Shown here in pieces: positions 1 to 7,655 of a stretch of DNA of 54,214 bases. The stretch comes from Lactobacillus sp. 0.1XD8-4 (lineage in GTDB: Bacteria > Bacillota > Bacilli > Lactobacillales > Lactobacillaceae). Positions within the stretch are counted from its first letter, which is position 1, and each line of letters opens with the position of its first letter. Position numbers and translations under genes: made by a program. The notes below the pieces were generated by a model. The model saw only the letters and a list, made by a program, of their open reading frames with translations. It ran no database searches and was not told the DNA's origin. The stretch lies in contig NZ_RDBR01000006.1 of NCBI RefSeq assembly GCF_009663775.1, positions 1-54,214 of the forward strand, read 5' to 3'.

Positions 1-285
1 GCTTCTAAGCACGGGGTTGCGGGGTTAACCAAATCATTTGCGAGCGAGCTGGGGGCATACGGAGTACAAGTTAATGCGATTGCTCCTGGTTACATTAAGA
101 CTGCTAATACGGCCCCGATTCGGGCTGACAAAGCGCGGAACCAGGAGATCCTTGACCGGATTCCGGCTGGTCACTGGGCTGAGCCTCATGAATTAATGGG
201 CGTGGCTGTCTTCTTAGCAAGTGACGCTGCTAATTACGTAAACGGAACGATTATGCCAGTTGATGGCGGATATTTAGTTCGTTAA
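1..285 (+). CDS. kduD: 2-dehydro-3-deoxy-D-gluconate 5-dehydrogenase (SDR family), C-terminal part
   Basis: The window opens inside this gene; 94 codons remain before the TAA. The first residues, A-S-K, are the end of the YxxxK catalytic motif of short-chain dehydrogenases, so the catalytic Tyr lies just outside the window. The SDR carboxy-terminal landmarks are present: N-A-I-A-P-G-Y after the active site, then V-F-L-A-S-D and the closing V-N-G-T-I/V-D-G-G block. The segment NTAPIRADKARNQEI is characteristic of KduD, which interconverts 2,5-diketo-3-deoxygluconate and 2-keto-3-deoxygluconate in hexuronate catabolism. The subfamily call rests on that segment. Upstream partners are not visible. 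Confidence 0.8.
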   Translation, partial: ASKHGVAGLTKSFASELGAYGVQVNAIAPGYIKTANTAPIRADKARNQEILDRIPAGHWAEPHELMGVAVFLASDAANYVNGTIMPVDGGYLVR

Positions 286-286
286 T

Positions 287-322
287 AAAAAAGCTCAGCA
301 AGGAGATCTTGTTTGAGCTTTC
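287..322 (+). terminator. Weak hairpin after kduD
   Basis: AAAGCTCA and TTGAGCTTT arms enclose a 15-nt loop directly after the kduD stop. The following tract is only modestly U-rich, so it may be a leaky terminator that partly separates kduD from the EIIC gene. Confidence 0.45.
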
Positions 323-367
323 CATTTCAGTTATTTTGTGAAGTTTTGAATTAATGGAGGGGTAAAA

Positions 368-1717
368 ATGGGAGTAATTAATTATATTATGTCCCTTGGG
401 GCAAGTGTTATGATGCCAATAATTTTTCTAATTTTTGGTATCTGCTTAGGAATGGGTGTTGGTAAGTCATTAAAAGCCGGCTTATCTGTTGGGGTTGGTT
501 TTGTCGGATTAAATGTTATAACTCAATTATTATCTGATAATATCGGACCTGCTGTTAACGCTATGGTTAAAATCTATAATCTTAACTTACACTCTTTAGA
601 TATTGGATGGCCTGCTGCATCAGCAGTAGCTTTCGGAACGCAAGTTGGGGCTATTATTATTCCATTAGGACTACTAATTAATGTAATTATGCTCTTAACA
701 CAAACTACTAAAACGCTAGACGTTGATCTATGGAACTATTGGCACTTTGCATTTATTGGATCGATTGTTTCAATAGCAACTCATAGCTTTATTTTAGGAC
801 TCATTGCATCTATTGTTACTATTGCTATCACGCTTGTTGGTGCAGATCGATCACAACACCGTTTACAAAGGTTTTATGGTAAAGATCTTGACGGAATTTC
901 AATTCCTCAAGCATTCTGTGTAAGTTTTATTCCATTTGCAATTATAGTTAATTGGATTTGTGAACGAATTCCTGGACTAAATAAAGTTGATTTTGATGCT
1001 GAAAAAATGTCTAAACGATTTGGAATTCTTGGTGATCCGATGTTTCTCGGAGTAATCGTAGGAATTATCATCGGTTTATTAGCTCATTATTCCATAGCAA
1101 AAGTTTTGCAACTTGGTATTATTTTAAGTGCTGTTATGGTCTTAATTCCACGAATTACCAAGCTTTTCATTGAGGGGCTTGCTCCAATTTCACAACGAGC
1201 ACAAGATATTATTTCCAAACATTTCAAAGGAAAATCATTTAATATCGGTATGACCCCTGCCCTTGTTATCGGACATCCTACAACCCTATTTTGTTCCTTG
1301 CTTTTAATTCCTATTATTTTATTCTTAGCTGTCATCATTCCAGGAAATCAATTTTTACCTTTAGCTAGTTTATCAGGATTGATTTATATTTTCCCACTTG
1401 TTTTGCCATACACTAAAGGTAACGTATTACGAACATTTTTAACTGGATTAATTAGTATGGTTTTTGGTGTTCTTTCAGCAACCATGCTTGCTGGCATCTT
1501 TACCACTGCTGTAAAGATCGTTCATCAATCTTTTATTCCCGCTGGTACAAGCTCAGTGGCAAGCATTGATTTTGCTGCTAGTCCATTAGCATGGGTAGTT
1601 TATGAGCTAACAGCAAATACAACTGTAATCGGTGTTGCTGTAATCATCATCATTACGTTTGGTTTAATGTTATGGAATCGTAAACATATTATACGTGAAT
1701 CTAGACAAGATAAGTAA
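368..1717 (+). CDS. gatC: PTS galactitol-type transporter subunit IIC
   Basis: A 449-residue, highly hydrophobic protein with about ten to twelve membrane segments. It has the EIIC-Gat features: a short N-terminal segment leading straight into membrane helices, the V-D-L-W-N-Y-W-H region near residue 120, and a conserved G-M-T-P-A-L-V-I-G-H motif near residue 295. EIIC-Gat forms the sugar-translocating channel of galactitol-type PTS systems and needs EIIA and EIIB partners, which are not in this window. The start has a strong GGAGGGG ribosome binding site. The gene is visibly more AT-rich than its neighbours, which hints at separate acquisition. It sits beside kduD, so the real substrate may be a hexuronate-linked polyol or acid rather than galactitol; that is inference. 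Confidence 0.85.
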   Translation: MGVINYIMSLGASVMMPIIFLIFGICLGMGVGKSLKAGLSVGVGFVGLNVITQLLSDNIGPAVNAMVKIYNLNLHSLDIGWPAASAVAFGTQVGAIIIPLGLLINVIMLLTQTTKTLDVDLWNYWHFAFIGSIVSIATHSFILGLIASIVTIAITLVGADRSQHRLQRFYGKDLDGISIPQAFCVSFIPFAIIVNWICERIPGLNKVDFDAEKMSKRFGILGDPMFLGVIVGIIIGLLAHYSIAKVLQLGIILSAVMVLIPRITKLFIEGLAPISQRAQDIISKHFKGKSFNIGMTPALVIGHPTTLFCSLLLIPIILFLAVIIPGNQFLPLASLSGLIYIFPLVLPYTKGNVLRTFLTGLISMVFGVLSATMLAGIFTTAVKIVHQSFIPAGTSSVASIDFAASPLAWVVYELTANTTVIGVAVIIIITFGLMLWNRKHIIRESRQDK

Positions 1718-1734
1718 TTTTAAACTTGTATTAA

Positions 1735-1785
1735 AAATAAGAAGTTATGTTCATGCATTTCGTCACGAACATAACTTCTTTATTA
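1735..1785. terminator. Bidirectional terminator between gatC and the DUF4097 gene
   Basis: Perfect 14-bp arms (AAGAAGTTATGTTC and its complement, 1739-1752 and 1767-1780) are flanked by A-rich and T-rich tracts on both sides. It can end both converging transcripts. Confidence 0.85.
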
Positions 1786-2535
1786 ATTCACTTCATTGTC
1801 TCCTGATTGGTTTATTAAGCGTAAGACATTATTAGCCGTATCGTTTTCAGCTAGTGTACTTGTACCCTTATCCTCACCATTAAGCTCATTATCACCATCG
1901 TCTGTTTTAAGGTAGTAACCGTCAACTGTTGTATTAGTAACTGTATTATCACCGCTATCATTCTTTACGGTATAGTGACCATGAACCGTTAGCTGTTGCC
2001 CATTAAAATTCCCTGATTGAATATTGGTTTGACCATTGTTTAACGTTACCTGTTGGTAGTCGACATTTCCTGAGTCAACCTCAACATTAGCATTCTCAAG
2101 GTTAATACCTTTAACTGTTAAATTACCACTATCTAACTGAATTCGTCCTGCTAAAGCCTGATCATGAGGAATCGTAATTACAATTAAGTCTTGGTCACGG
2201 TAACTGTTAAGGCTGAAACCATATGAAGCACCACCAGATTGACGAATTGAAACGACACGATTATGGACAGTCGCCGCTGGCACATGGCCACCCATGCCAT
2301 AGTATGCAACTTGGTACTTCTTTCCTGCACGAATAACCACATTCGCGGTCGAAGCAGAAATATCGACCCGTTCAAATTCCTTATTAGCACTCAAATGATG
2401 AACACGGTTATGAACGATTTGTGGCCGGTTACCATCAAAATAGACCGTTTTATTTCCGCCATTAAAGAGCCCAATTCCGAGGGCAATTAAGCCAATTACT
2501 AAAACTACCCAGCCAATCTTAAATACCTTCTTCAT
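1783..2535 (-). CDS. DUF4097-family putative adhesin / envelope protein
   Basis: A 250-residue protein with one N-terminal membrane anchor (about residues 5-25, V-G-L-I-A-L-G-I-G-L-F). An extracellular domain follows, rich in short repeated beta-strand units with N-V-E-V-D-S-G-N, N-I-Q-S-G-N and V-K-N-D-S-G-D patterns (residues 130-200). This is the DUF4097 beta-helix-like architecture found in LiaG/LiaX-type envelope proteins. Its start overlaps the end of the upstream DUF1700 gene by 4 nt (ATGA), so translation is likely coupled. With PadR and DUF1700 it forms a three-gene unit seen in many Firmicutes and linked to cell-envelope stress. The molecular function is unknown. Confidence 0.8.
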   Translation of the reverse strand: MKKVFKIGWVVLVIGLIALGIGLFNGGNKTVYFDGNRPQIVHNRVHHLSANKEFERVDISASTANVVIRAGKKYQVAYYGMGGHVPAATVHNRVVSIRQSGGASYGFSLNSYRDQDLIVITIPHDQALAGRIQLDSGNLTVKGINLENANVEVDSGNVDYQQVTLNNGQTNIQSGNFNGQQLTVHGHYTVKNDSGDNTVTNTTVDGYYLKTDDGDNELNGEDKGTSTLAENDTANNVLRLINQSGDNEVN

Positions 2536-3143
2536 TTAACTTCCCTCCTTGCTTGAGTCTTGTTATATAAGAATTTTGCAAAGTTGGCGATTCCTTGTGC
2601 GATTAAGCGGATCAACCAGTATGATAATGGCACACAGACAAGGAATAGCCCAATAAACGTTAAACCTAAACCGACATAAAATAAACCACTAAAAGGTTCA
2701 ACCGTCATTAATGCAATTCCAGCATATAACGCAACAACCGCCACGACTGCAATACTCATAATCATCGCAATAATTCCGATGATTAGTCCTAAGGCCGCAA
2801 CACCAACACCAATTAATACGACTAATGCGGCAATCGCGAGGCCGAAAGTGATTGGTGAAGTAACAATTGCGGCCAAGACCCACCAAAAGACCCGCCAGCT
2901 TGATTTAGCAGAGGCCGGTCCCTGCTTTGCTGATTCATCATTCATCTTGATAGAATAATCAGCTAAGATTTTATGACCTAATTGTCGTGGCGTTCCTAAT
3001 TTTTCCTCAATTGCTGACCGGGTATCAAGTCCTGCATCTGTAATATACTCATCATAAAATTCTAGAGCATCATCACGCTCTTCAGCTTTTAGCGGGCTTA
3101 AATATGCTGCTAAGTCATTAATATACTTTTGGGCCTCAGTCAT
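2532..3143 (-). CDS. DUF1700 (HAAS domain) membrane protein
   Basis: About 203 residues from the chosen ATG (M-T-E-A-Q-K). The N-terminal 75 residues carry the HAAS signature: Y-I-N-D-L-A-A-Y-L, then A-L-E-F-Y-D-E-Y-I, and a L-G-T-P-R-Q-L-G motif. Four hydrophobic segments follow. An earlier in-frame start at 3170 exists, but the start at 3143 has the better GGGGAAGATAAGG ribosome binding site and overlaps the padR stop by only 8 nt. HAAS domains commonly pair with PadR regulators, as here. The protein probably works with the DUF4097 product in sensing or modifying the membrane; that is inferred from operon structure. Confidence 0.85.
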   Translation of the reverse strand: MTEAQKYINDLAAYLSPLKAEERDDALEFYDEYITDAGLDTRSAIEEKLGTPRQLGHKILADYSIKMNDESAKQGPASAKSSWRVFWWVLAAIVTSPITFGLAIAALVVLIGVGVAALGLIIGIIAMIMSIAVVAVVALYAGIALMTVEPFSGLFYVGLGLTFIGLFLVCVPLSYWLIRLIAQGIANFAKFLYNKTQARREVK

Positions 3144-3468
3144 CCTTATCTTCCCCCTCACGTGTTGCATAAAAGATTCCGTCTAAGCTTTCTTTGTAGT
3201 CATGCCATAGTTTGCGAATTCGCCTTAAATATTTCCGACCCTCGACGGTTATTTGGTAATAACGCCGATTACGACCCTGGTAGGGTTGATCATAAGTCGT
3301 CAAGTACTCGTCCTTTTTTAACCGCCGTAAGACCGGATACATCGTTGATTCTGAGATCGTAATCGCTGATTGCATCCGCTGGGTCAAGGCATAGCCATAG
3401 TAATCATCATGTTCGAGAATTGCTAAGACCATCCCATCAAGCAAATCCGCTGTTATCTGAATCTTCAT
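3136..3468 (-). CDS. PadR family transcriptional regulator
   Basis: A 110-residue winged-helix protein of usual PadR length. It opens with the PadR pattern G-M-V-L-A-I-L-E-H-D-D-Y-Y-G-Y and continues with S-E-S-T-M-Y-P-V-L-R-R-L, the recognition-helix region, and the beta-wing R-R-Y-Y-Q-I-T. It is the first gene of the PadR-DUF1700-DUF4097 unit. A palindrome in its own promoter (3495-3511) suggests autorepression. The inducing signal is unknown; in related systems it is envelope or antimicrobial stress. Confidence 0.9.
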   Translation of the reverse strand: MKIQITADLLDGMVLAILEHDDYYGYALTQRMQSAITISESTMYPVLRRLKKDEYLTTYDQPYQGRNRRYYQITVEGRKYLRRIRKLWHDYKESLDGIFYATREGEDKDD

Positions 3469-3492
3469 GCGCCCTCTCCTTTTCTTTTTACT

Positions 3493-3521
3493 ATATTATA
3501 TGTCATATAATATCATTACAA
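3493..3521 (-). promoter_or_regulatory. padR operon promoter with palindromic operator
   Basis: The -35 is TTGTAA (3516-3521), the spacer is 17 nt and the -10 is TAATAT (3493-3498). The spacer and -10 are covered by the perfect palindrome ATTATATG-a-CATATAAT (3495-3511). A dimer bound there would block RNA polymerase, fitting PadR autorepression. Confidence 0.7.
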
Positions 3522-3670
3522 GATATAGTATACAATACCAAATAAAAACATATTTTAAAAAATTTATAAACAAGGCTGTCAAGCTTGAATAGTCATATTT
3601 TATTAAAGACTTTTTGGTAAACTTGCAATATAAAGTTGTCTCCACCCTAAACAGAAAAAGGAGGAAAAAC

Positions 3671-4042
3671 ATGCTAAAAGAATTTAAAGAGTTTATCGCA
3701 CGGGGGAATGTTATTGATATGGCAGTCGGGATTATTGTCGGGGCTGCTTTTACATCAATCGTCAAGTCATTAGTTAATAACCTTATTAATCCTCTTATTG
3801 GGATTTTCGTCGGCCGGATCGACCTTTCAAATCTAGTCTGGACAGTTGGCGATGCCCAATTTAAGTATGGAAGCTTCTTAAACGCGGTAATTAATTTCCT
3901 AATTATCTCTTTTGTTGTCTTTTTAATGGTAAAAACCATTAACCGTTTTCGCAAAAAAGAAGATAAGAAAGAAGAAGCCAAGCCAAGTGCAGAAGTACAA
4001 TATCTTAAAGAAATCGTAGAATTATTAAAAGATAAAAAATAA
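3671..4042 (+). CDS. mscL: Large-conductance mechanosensitive channel MscL
   Basis: A 123-residue protein matching MscL throughout: an amphipathic N-terminus (L-K-E-F-K-E-F), TM1 with [16 protein letters not shown], the periplasmic loop, TM2 ([12 protein letters not shown]), and a charged cytoplasmic helix at the C-terminus. It forms a homopentameric emergency valve that opens on hypo-osmotic shock. The start at 3671 is chosen because AAGGAGG lies 8 nt upstream and the protein then begins as in the family; an upstream in-frame ATG at 3614 has no good site. It is monocistronic with its own terminator. Confidence 0.95.
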   Translation: MLKEFKEFIARGNVIDMAVGIIVGAAFTSIVKSLVNNLINPLIGIFVGRIDLSNLVWTVGDAQFKYGSFLNAVINFLIISFVVFLMVKTINRFRKKEDKKEEAKPSAEVQYLKEIVELLKDKK

Positions 4043-4097
4043 AGAAATAGCTACTTTATCGCTAATAATGATAGGTAAAGAGCTATTTCTTTATTTA
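4041..4097 (+). terminator. mscL terminator
   Basis: AAAGAAATAGCT (4041-4052) pairs perfectly with AGCTATTTCTTT (4081-4092) and is followed by a T-rich tail. The 5' arm begins at the last base of the mscL stop codon. Confidence 0.85.
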
Positions 4098-4188
4098 TAT
4101 AATTTATTTAAATTTTTATATCATATTATTGGCATTAATTTTATATCCTTGGTACTATCATGGTAGGGCAACAAAAGAGGTGATGATA

Positions 4189-4416
4189 ATGTTTAAGAAG
4201 AAAGTTAGTCCTACAAATAACAACGAAAAGGACATTAGCGCATATCAAAAAGGGTACAATCGGGCCGTTAAAGATTATAAGGCACTAGAGCCATTTCGTA
4301 AGTATCCGCAACGGATTATTAATGTTACTAATAGGTTTATTAGAGGTAAGATGCATGCGCTTCAAGACTATGTAAATGGTTATGAAGACGCGAAGCAACA
4401 ACTTTCTAAGAAATAA
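4189..4416 (+). CDS. Uncharacterised small basic protein
   Basis: A 75-residue soluble protein, charged and Lys/Tyr-rich, with no signal peptide or membrane segment. The start at 4189 has GAGG 8 nt upstream; ATG 4183 is an alternative two codons earlier. Recurrent A-Y-Q-K-G-Y-N-R-A and D-Y-V-N-G-Y-E-D-A segments suggest two related helical units around a central basic stretch. No family is recognised. It stands alone between mscL and an unknown membrane gene. Confidence 0.6.
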   Translation: MFKKKVSPTNNNEKDISAYQKGYNRAVKDYKALEPFRKYPQRIINVTNRFIRGKMHALQDYVNGYEDAKQQLSKK

Positions 4417-4602
4417 ATGTTATTAACTGGTCTTCTCCTCTCTTAATTATTGTTTTGCAAGTTCGATTAACTTCACCTGCAAACCGCATTTTATTAGCGC
4501 AAGCATATCGGATAGGTATTATTTTTCCTCATTCGAACGGTTACAGTCACTGATTACTTAATCAAACATCGTAAGTAATTTTTACAGTTAATGTAATTGA
4601 GG

Positions 4603-4650
4603 TTGATGGATGGTGGGCTGTCCATCAATTCCATGCGGACCCTAAGGAGG
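4603..4650 (+). promoter_or_regulatory. Structured leader ahead of the 95-aa membrane protein gene
   Basis: The 242-nt gap from 4417 to 4658 holds no gene. Near its end TTGATGGA (4603-4610) pairs perfectly with TCCATCAA (4621-4628). The strong AAGGAGG ribosome binding site follows at 4644-4650. The hairpin's 3' arm also contains GTCC, which could pair instead with GGAC just ahead of the RBS, so a switch is possible. No known riboswitch class is recognised. Confidence 0.4.
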
Positions 4651-4658
4651 GATGTCTT

Positions 4659-4946
4659 ATGTTGTTCAATGTTATTTTTTGGATCTTAGCTATTTGGTTT
4701 GTTATTAACGTTATTTGGATGTGGTTCCAACTTAACAATCAAATACTACAAAAGACTTTCGCTTGGATCAACGTTTGTGCAATTGTTATTGGTTTTTGGG
4801 TTTACTATGGTGTATCACACGATGCAAGCGCAATCAATGGTTGGTTTATCGCTATGGATTGGGTAAACATCGCAATTGCAGCTATCCAATTCTACTTTGG
4901 CTATCGGACTAGTGAAGATAGCACAACACACCACTCCGCTAACTAA
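4659..4946 (+). CDS. Uncharacterised small integral membrane protein
   Basis: 95 residues with three predicted membrane segments (about residues 3-23, 34-52 and 63-82) and an aromatic-rich composition including many Trp residues (F-W-I-L-A-I-W-F, W-M-W-F). The C-terminus is short, hydrophilic and His/Ser-rich. The start is supported by AAGGAGG with 8-nt spacing. It is monocistronic and converges on the DUF5692-like gene. The Trp-rich style resembles that neighbour, but no family is recognised and no function is proposed. Confidence 0.7.
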   Translation: MLFNVIFWILAIWFVINVIWMWFQLNNQILQKTFAWINVCAIVIGFWVYYGVSHDASAINGWFIAMDWVNIAIAAIQFYFGYRTSEDSTTHHSAN

Positions 4947-5213
4947 TTTAATAATTAACAAGCAGATTTTTGAAGAAACTGGTACTAAATGGTACCGCGA
5001 ATTAAAGCAATGATAACGTGGCGAGGAGAAAACCTAATTCATCGAATTTTCGTTTCCCCACCTCTATAAAGATCATTGGGTTCAGAGTATTTTTAATATT
5101 CTGGACCTTTTGCATTTTAAACAAGCTAAGATTGGTTAAGGTTAAGGACCGTTTGTGACTTAAACCTTATAGTTATCTGCCACGTTATCTTGCCATCGTT
5201 CGGTAAAATAAAT
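4947..5213. other. Intergenic region with a T-box-like motif
   Basis: The 327-nt gap between convergent genes holds no convincing ORF. The plus strand carries TGGTACCGCG (4990s), the invariant T-box antiterminator core. A loosely paired GTGG.CGAGGAGAAAA / TTTTCGTTTCCCCACCTC segment follows within 100 nt. No specifier stem region or downstream target gene is present, so it is at most a relic. The distal end holds the terminator of the minus-strand gene. Confidence 0.3.
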
Positions 5214-5258
5214 AGTAGAGGCTGAGCGAAACAAAAGTTTTTCTTAGCCTCTACTTCT
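5211..5258 (-). terminator. Terminator of the DUF5692-like gene
   Basis: AGTAGAGGCT (5214-5223) pairs with AGCCTCTACT (5246-5255). On the minus strand the hairpin is followed by a T-rich tract. Its loop and arm sequence recur almost unchanged at 28000-28047. Confidence 0.85.
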
Positions 5259-5273
5259 TGATGATTAAATTGT

Positions 5274-6317
5274 TTACCTCTGCGCTCGCGCCATTGCTTC
5301 TTCGTAATCCTTTGTACCAACAAATACTTCATGGGTGTAAGGATTAATATCCATTGCTTTAGCCCGTTTCCAAATGATTGCGAAAACCACAACATTAATT
5401 GCTAATGATAATACGGCGATAATTCCCATCATATGTGGATCAGCTGCTCCGGGATGAACAGCTGGATTCATCGCCCCATTCTTATATAACACTGGTAACA
5501 CTGAAAACTTACTGCTATCCTGGAATTCTGGAATTACTTGTGCAAACATGCACCAAATTGCCAAAGTATTAGCCCGGTTCTGAATCCAGCCACCCATGTT
5601 CCAAAAGGCAGCCGCAAATGTTGGGGCTAGCAATAGTGCTACCCCACAATACCATGAATGCGTAGGTAAGTTATTGTAAGTATATTCAAAGTTTCAAACA
5701 TCATAGGCAAGGATGAAAAGCCAAGTCATGTCAGGCCATAACATATCATCCTCATTTTTGGAAGAATAAATTCCCCACCAGCCAGTCATACAAAATACAT
5801 TGATAATGCCGGCGATTCCGTTAAGGACATTCCACCAACCACCGTAAAGCCAGACACCTTCAGAGGAAAGCCACCATTGGCTTCCGGTTATTTGCAATGC
5901 ATTCATTCCACGAATGGCCGATTCAAAATCGCTCCCCACAGCAATAAAAATGTTAATTGCCACAATTACAAACGGAAAGCACTTAAACCAATACGCCTTA
6001 CCCAGGTGCCCCCAGTGGTATTTTAAGATCATAAAACCAATACAACCAAAGGTAGCTGCATATAGTTTTGCATAGTGGAACCAACTATTCATATGGACAT
6101 ATGTTTGATTATGAAGGGCCCACGATTGGCCTTTGGCTGCACAGATATAAATAATTGCAAAATAAATCGTTAAAACAACTGGCAAGACCACAAAGAATAA
6201 AAGCCCGCCCAACTTGCTTCGTCGAGCAATTTCGTTGGCAATAATCAAACAAACAAATACCAATATCCAACCTAATAGTTGCCATCCTGATTGACTACCA
6301 TAAACTTGGAATAACAT
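5274..6317 (-). pseudogene. DUF5692-like membrane protein gene interrupted by an in-frame TGA
   Basis: Reading from the ATG at 6317 (RBS GGGAGGAG) gives 207 residues with about six membrane segments, ending at a TGA at 5694-5696. The same frame stays open for another 139 codons to a normal stop at 5274, through further membrane segments and a hydrophilic C-terminal tail. Joined, this makes a single protein of about 347 residues. The context around the stop reads A-Y-D-V-stop-N-F-E-Y-T-Y-N, so a Trp (TGG) is the likely ancestral codon. The protein is very Trp-rich. Family assignment to DUF5692 is from general resemblance. A cre site lies upstream at 6343-6357. The gene could be a recent nonsense mutant, a readthrough gene or a sequencing error. 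Confidence 0.7.
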
Positions 6318-6342
6318 AATATCTCCTCCCTTAAGATATTTA

Positions 6343-6357
6343 AGAAACCGCTTACAA
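6343..6357 (-). promoter_or_regulatory. cre site (CcpA operator) upstream of the DUF5692-like gene
   Basis: TTGTAAGCGGTTTCT on the minus strand matches the CcpA-binding consensus WTGNAARCGNWWWCW. It lies 26 nt before the start codon, so the transcript would be carbon-catabolite repressed. Confidence 0.6.
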
Positions 6358-6462
6358 TAGTTTCTACATTAATTGTACTAAGTATCATTAAGGGATTAAA
6401 GACTTATTAACGGCTATTTGTCTCGTTCATCGATAATTAATTAACAAAAGTATAAATTTAAA

Positions 6463-6507
6463 ACAACAAAGCAGAGCAGGCTATTACAGTCTACTCTGCT
6501 TTGTTTA
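6463..6507 (-). terminator. rplJL terminator
   Basis: CAAAGCAGAGCAGG (6467-6480) pairs with CTACTCTGCTTTG (6491-6503) with one mismatch. It lies 16 nt past the rplL stop and a T-rich tail follows on the minus strand. Confidence 0.8.
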
Positions 6508-6522
6508 TTTATTAGGATTTGA

Positions 6523-6888
6523 CTACTTAAGGGTAACAGTAGCACCAGCGGCTTCAAGCTTTTCCTTGATGTCGTTAGCTTCGTCTTCCTTAACGTCTTC
6601 CTTAACAGCTGATGGAGCACCATCAACAAGGTCCTTAGCGTCCTTAAGACCAAGACCAGTAATGTCCTTAACAGCCTTAATAACCTTAACCTTAGCTGAA
6701 CCTGGTTCAGTTAATTCAACAGTGAAGCTGTCCTTAGCAGCAGCGTCGCCACCAGCAGCACCTGCAACTGCAACTGGAGCAGCAGCAGAAACGTCGAATT
6801 CTTCTTCGATTGCCTTAACTAAGTCGTTAAGGTCAGAGATTGATGCTTCCTTTAATGAAGCAATGATAGCATCCTTATCAAAAGCCAT
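6523..6888 (-). CDS. rplL: 50S ribosomal protein L7/L12
   Basis: 121 residues. The N-terminal dimerisation helices (residues 1-35) are followed by the Ala/Gly-rich hinge ([11 protein letters not shown]) and the conserved C-terminal domain with [19 protein letters not shown]. It forms the ribosomal stalk that recruits translation factors. The start M-A-F-D-K-D at 6888 follows GGAGGAAATAAAC; an upstream in-frame codon at 6903 would overlap the RBS and is rejected. It is co-transcribed with rplJ, 62 nt upstream. Confidence 0.97.
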   Translation of the reverse strand: MAFDKDAIIASLKEASISDLNDLVKAIEEEFDVSAAAPVAVAGAAGGDAAAKDSFTVELTEPGSAKVKVIKAVKDITGLGLKDAKDLVDGAPSAVKEDVKEDEANDIKEKLEAAGATVTLK

Positions 6889-6950
6889 GTTTATTTCCTC
6901 CAATATTTAGGTAATTAATTTTGATTTTATATTGTATCGATATACGGCAA

Positions 6951-7451
6951 TTATGCGGCTTCGTCTTCCTTGTCGGCAATAGCCTTGACTGCACGGGCAA
7001 TCTTCCGCATAGGATCTTGCAATGCAGATGCAAGCATTGACAACAGTTCTTCGCGACCTGGCATGTTTGCGTATTCGTTGATTTCGTCAAGAGTCTTAAC
7101 ACTCTTTTCGATGAAACCACCCTTGATTTCAAGAGCGTCGTGGTCATCGGCAAACTTCTTTAAGATCTTAGCTGGAGCAATTGGATCCTCGTCTGAGAAG
7201 GCAACTGCAGTAGGTCCAACAAAAGTATCACGAAGATCTTCGTAGTCAGTACCTTCAACGGCACGATCAAGAATCTTGTTCTTGATAACTGACATCTTAA
7301 CACCGGCGTCACGAAGTTGCTTACGTAAATCAGTAACTTCCGCAACAGTTAAACCACGGTAGTCAACAACGATAGCAGTTTGGGCTGCGTTAAGCATATC
7401 AATTGTTTGCTTAACGATCTCAGCCTTTTTAGCAATAGCTGCTTCACTCAT
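6951..7451 (-). CDS. rplJ: 50S ribosomal protein L10
   Basis: 166 residues with the L10 N-terminal domain ([17 protein letters not shown] near residue 25). The C-terminal helix binds L7/L12 dimers. L10 anchors the stalk to 23S rRNA and is the autogenous repressor of its own operon. The ATG at 7451 is preceded by AGGAGGTGAAAATTC. A structured L10 leader lies directly upstream. Confidence 0.97.
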   Translation of the reverse strand: MSEAAIAKKAEIVKQTIDMLNAAQTAIVVDYRGLTVAEVTDLRKQLRDAGVKMSVIKNKILDRAVEGTDYEDLRDTFVGPTAVAFSDEDPIAPAKILKKFADDHDALEIKGGFIEKSVKTLDEINEYANMPGREELLSMLASALQDPMRKIARAVKAIADKEDEAA

Positions 7452-7489
7452 GAATTTTCACCTCCTGCAATGTATTTTTGATCGGATTT

Positions 7490-7605
7490 ATAAAAAAATC
7501 CCTATGACCGCAGACATAGAGAAGGAACTTTCATTTCTTCCTCGGCAGGCAAGATAATTAAGGCATTCGCCACCTGAGTCTTAGGCAGAGTCATATTTAA
7601 TCAAC
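7490..7605 (-). ncRNA. L10 leader (autoregulatory mRNA element of rplJL)
   Basis: Between the promoter and rplJ lies the typical L10-leader layout: paired CTGCCTAAGACTCAGG and GCCTGCCGAGG segments, then a strong hairpin CCCTATGTCTGCGGTCATAGGG with an adjoining T7 tract (7493-7522). In Firmicutes L10(L12)4 binds such leaders and promotes termination at the attached terminator. Assignment is by position and pattern; covariance was not tested. Confidence 0.8.
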
Positions 7606-7611
7606 TTTTAC

Positions 7612-7641
7612 AGTTTAACATACCAATAAAAGTTCTGTAAA
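7612..7641 (-). promoter_or_regulatory. rplJL promoter
   Basis: TTTACA (7636-7641), 18-nt spacer, TAAACT (7612-7617), reading on the minus strand. This places the transcript start just upstream of the L10 leader. Confidence 0.55.
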
Positions 7642-7655
7642 GGGATTTTTCTAAT

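Noticed and set aside
4990-5003. Functional T-box riboswitch
   Set aside because: Only the antiterminator core is visible, with no specifier stem and no downstream plus-strand gene. Kept only as a low-interest finding.
6566-6910. Long ORF antisense to rplL
   Set aside because: It mirrors a highly biased ribosomal protein gene and encodes a low-complexity Ala/Ser/Leu product. Typical antisense shadow.
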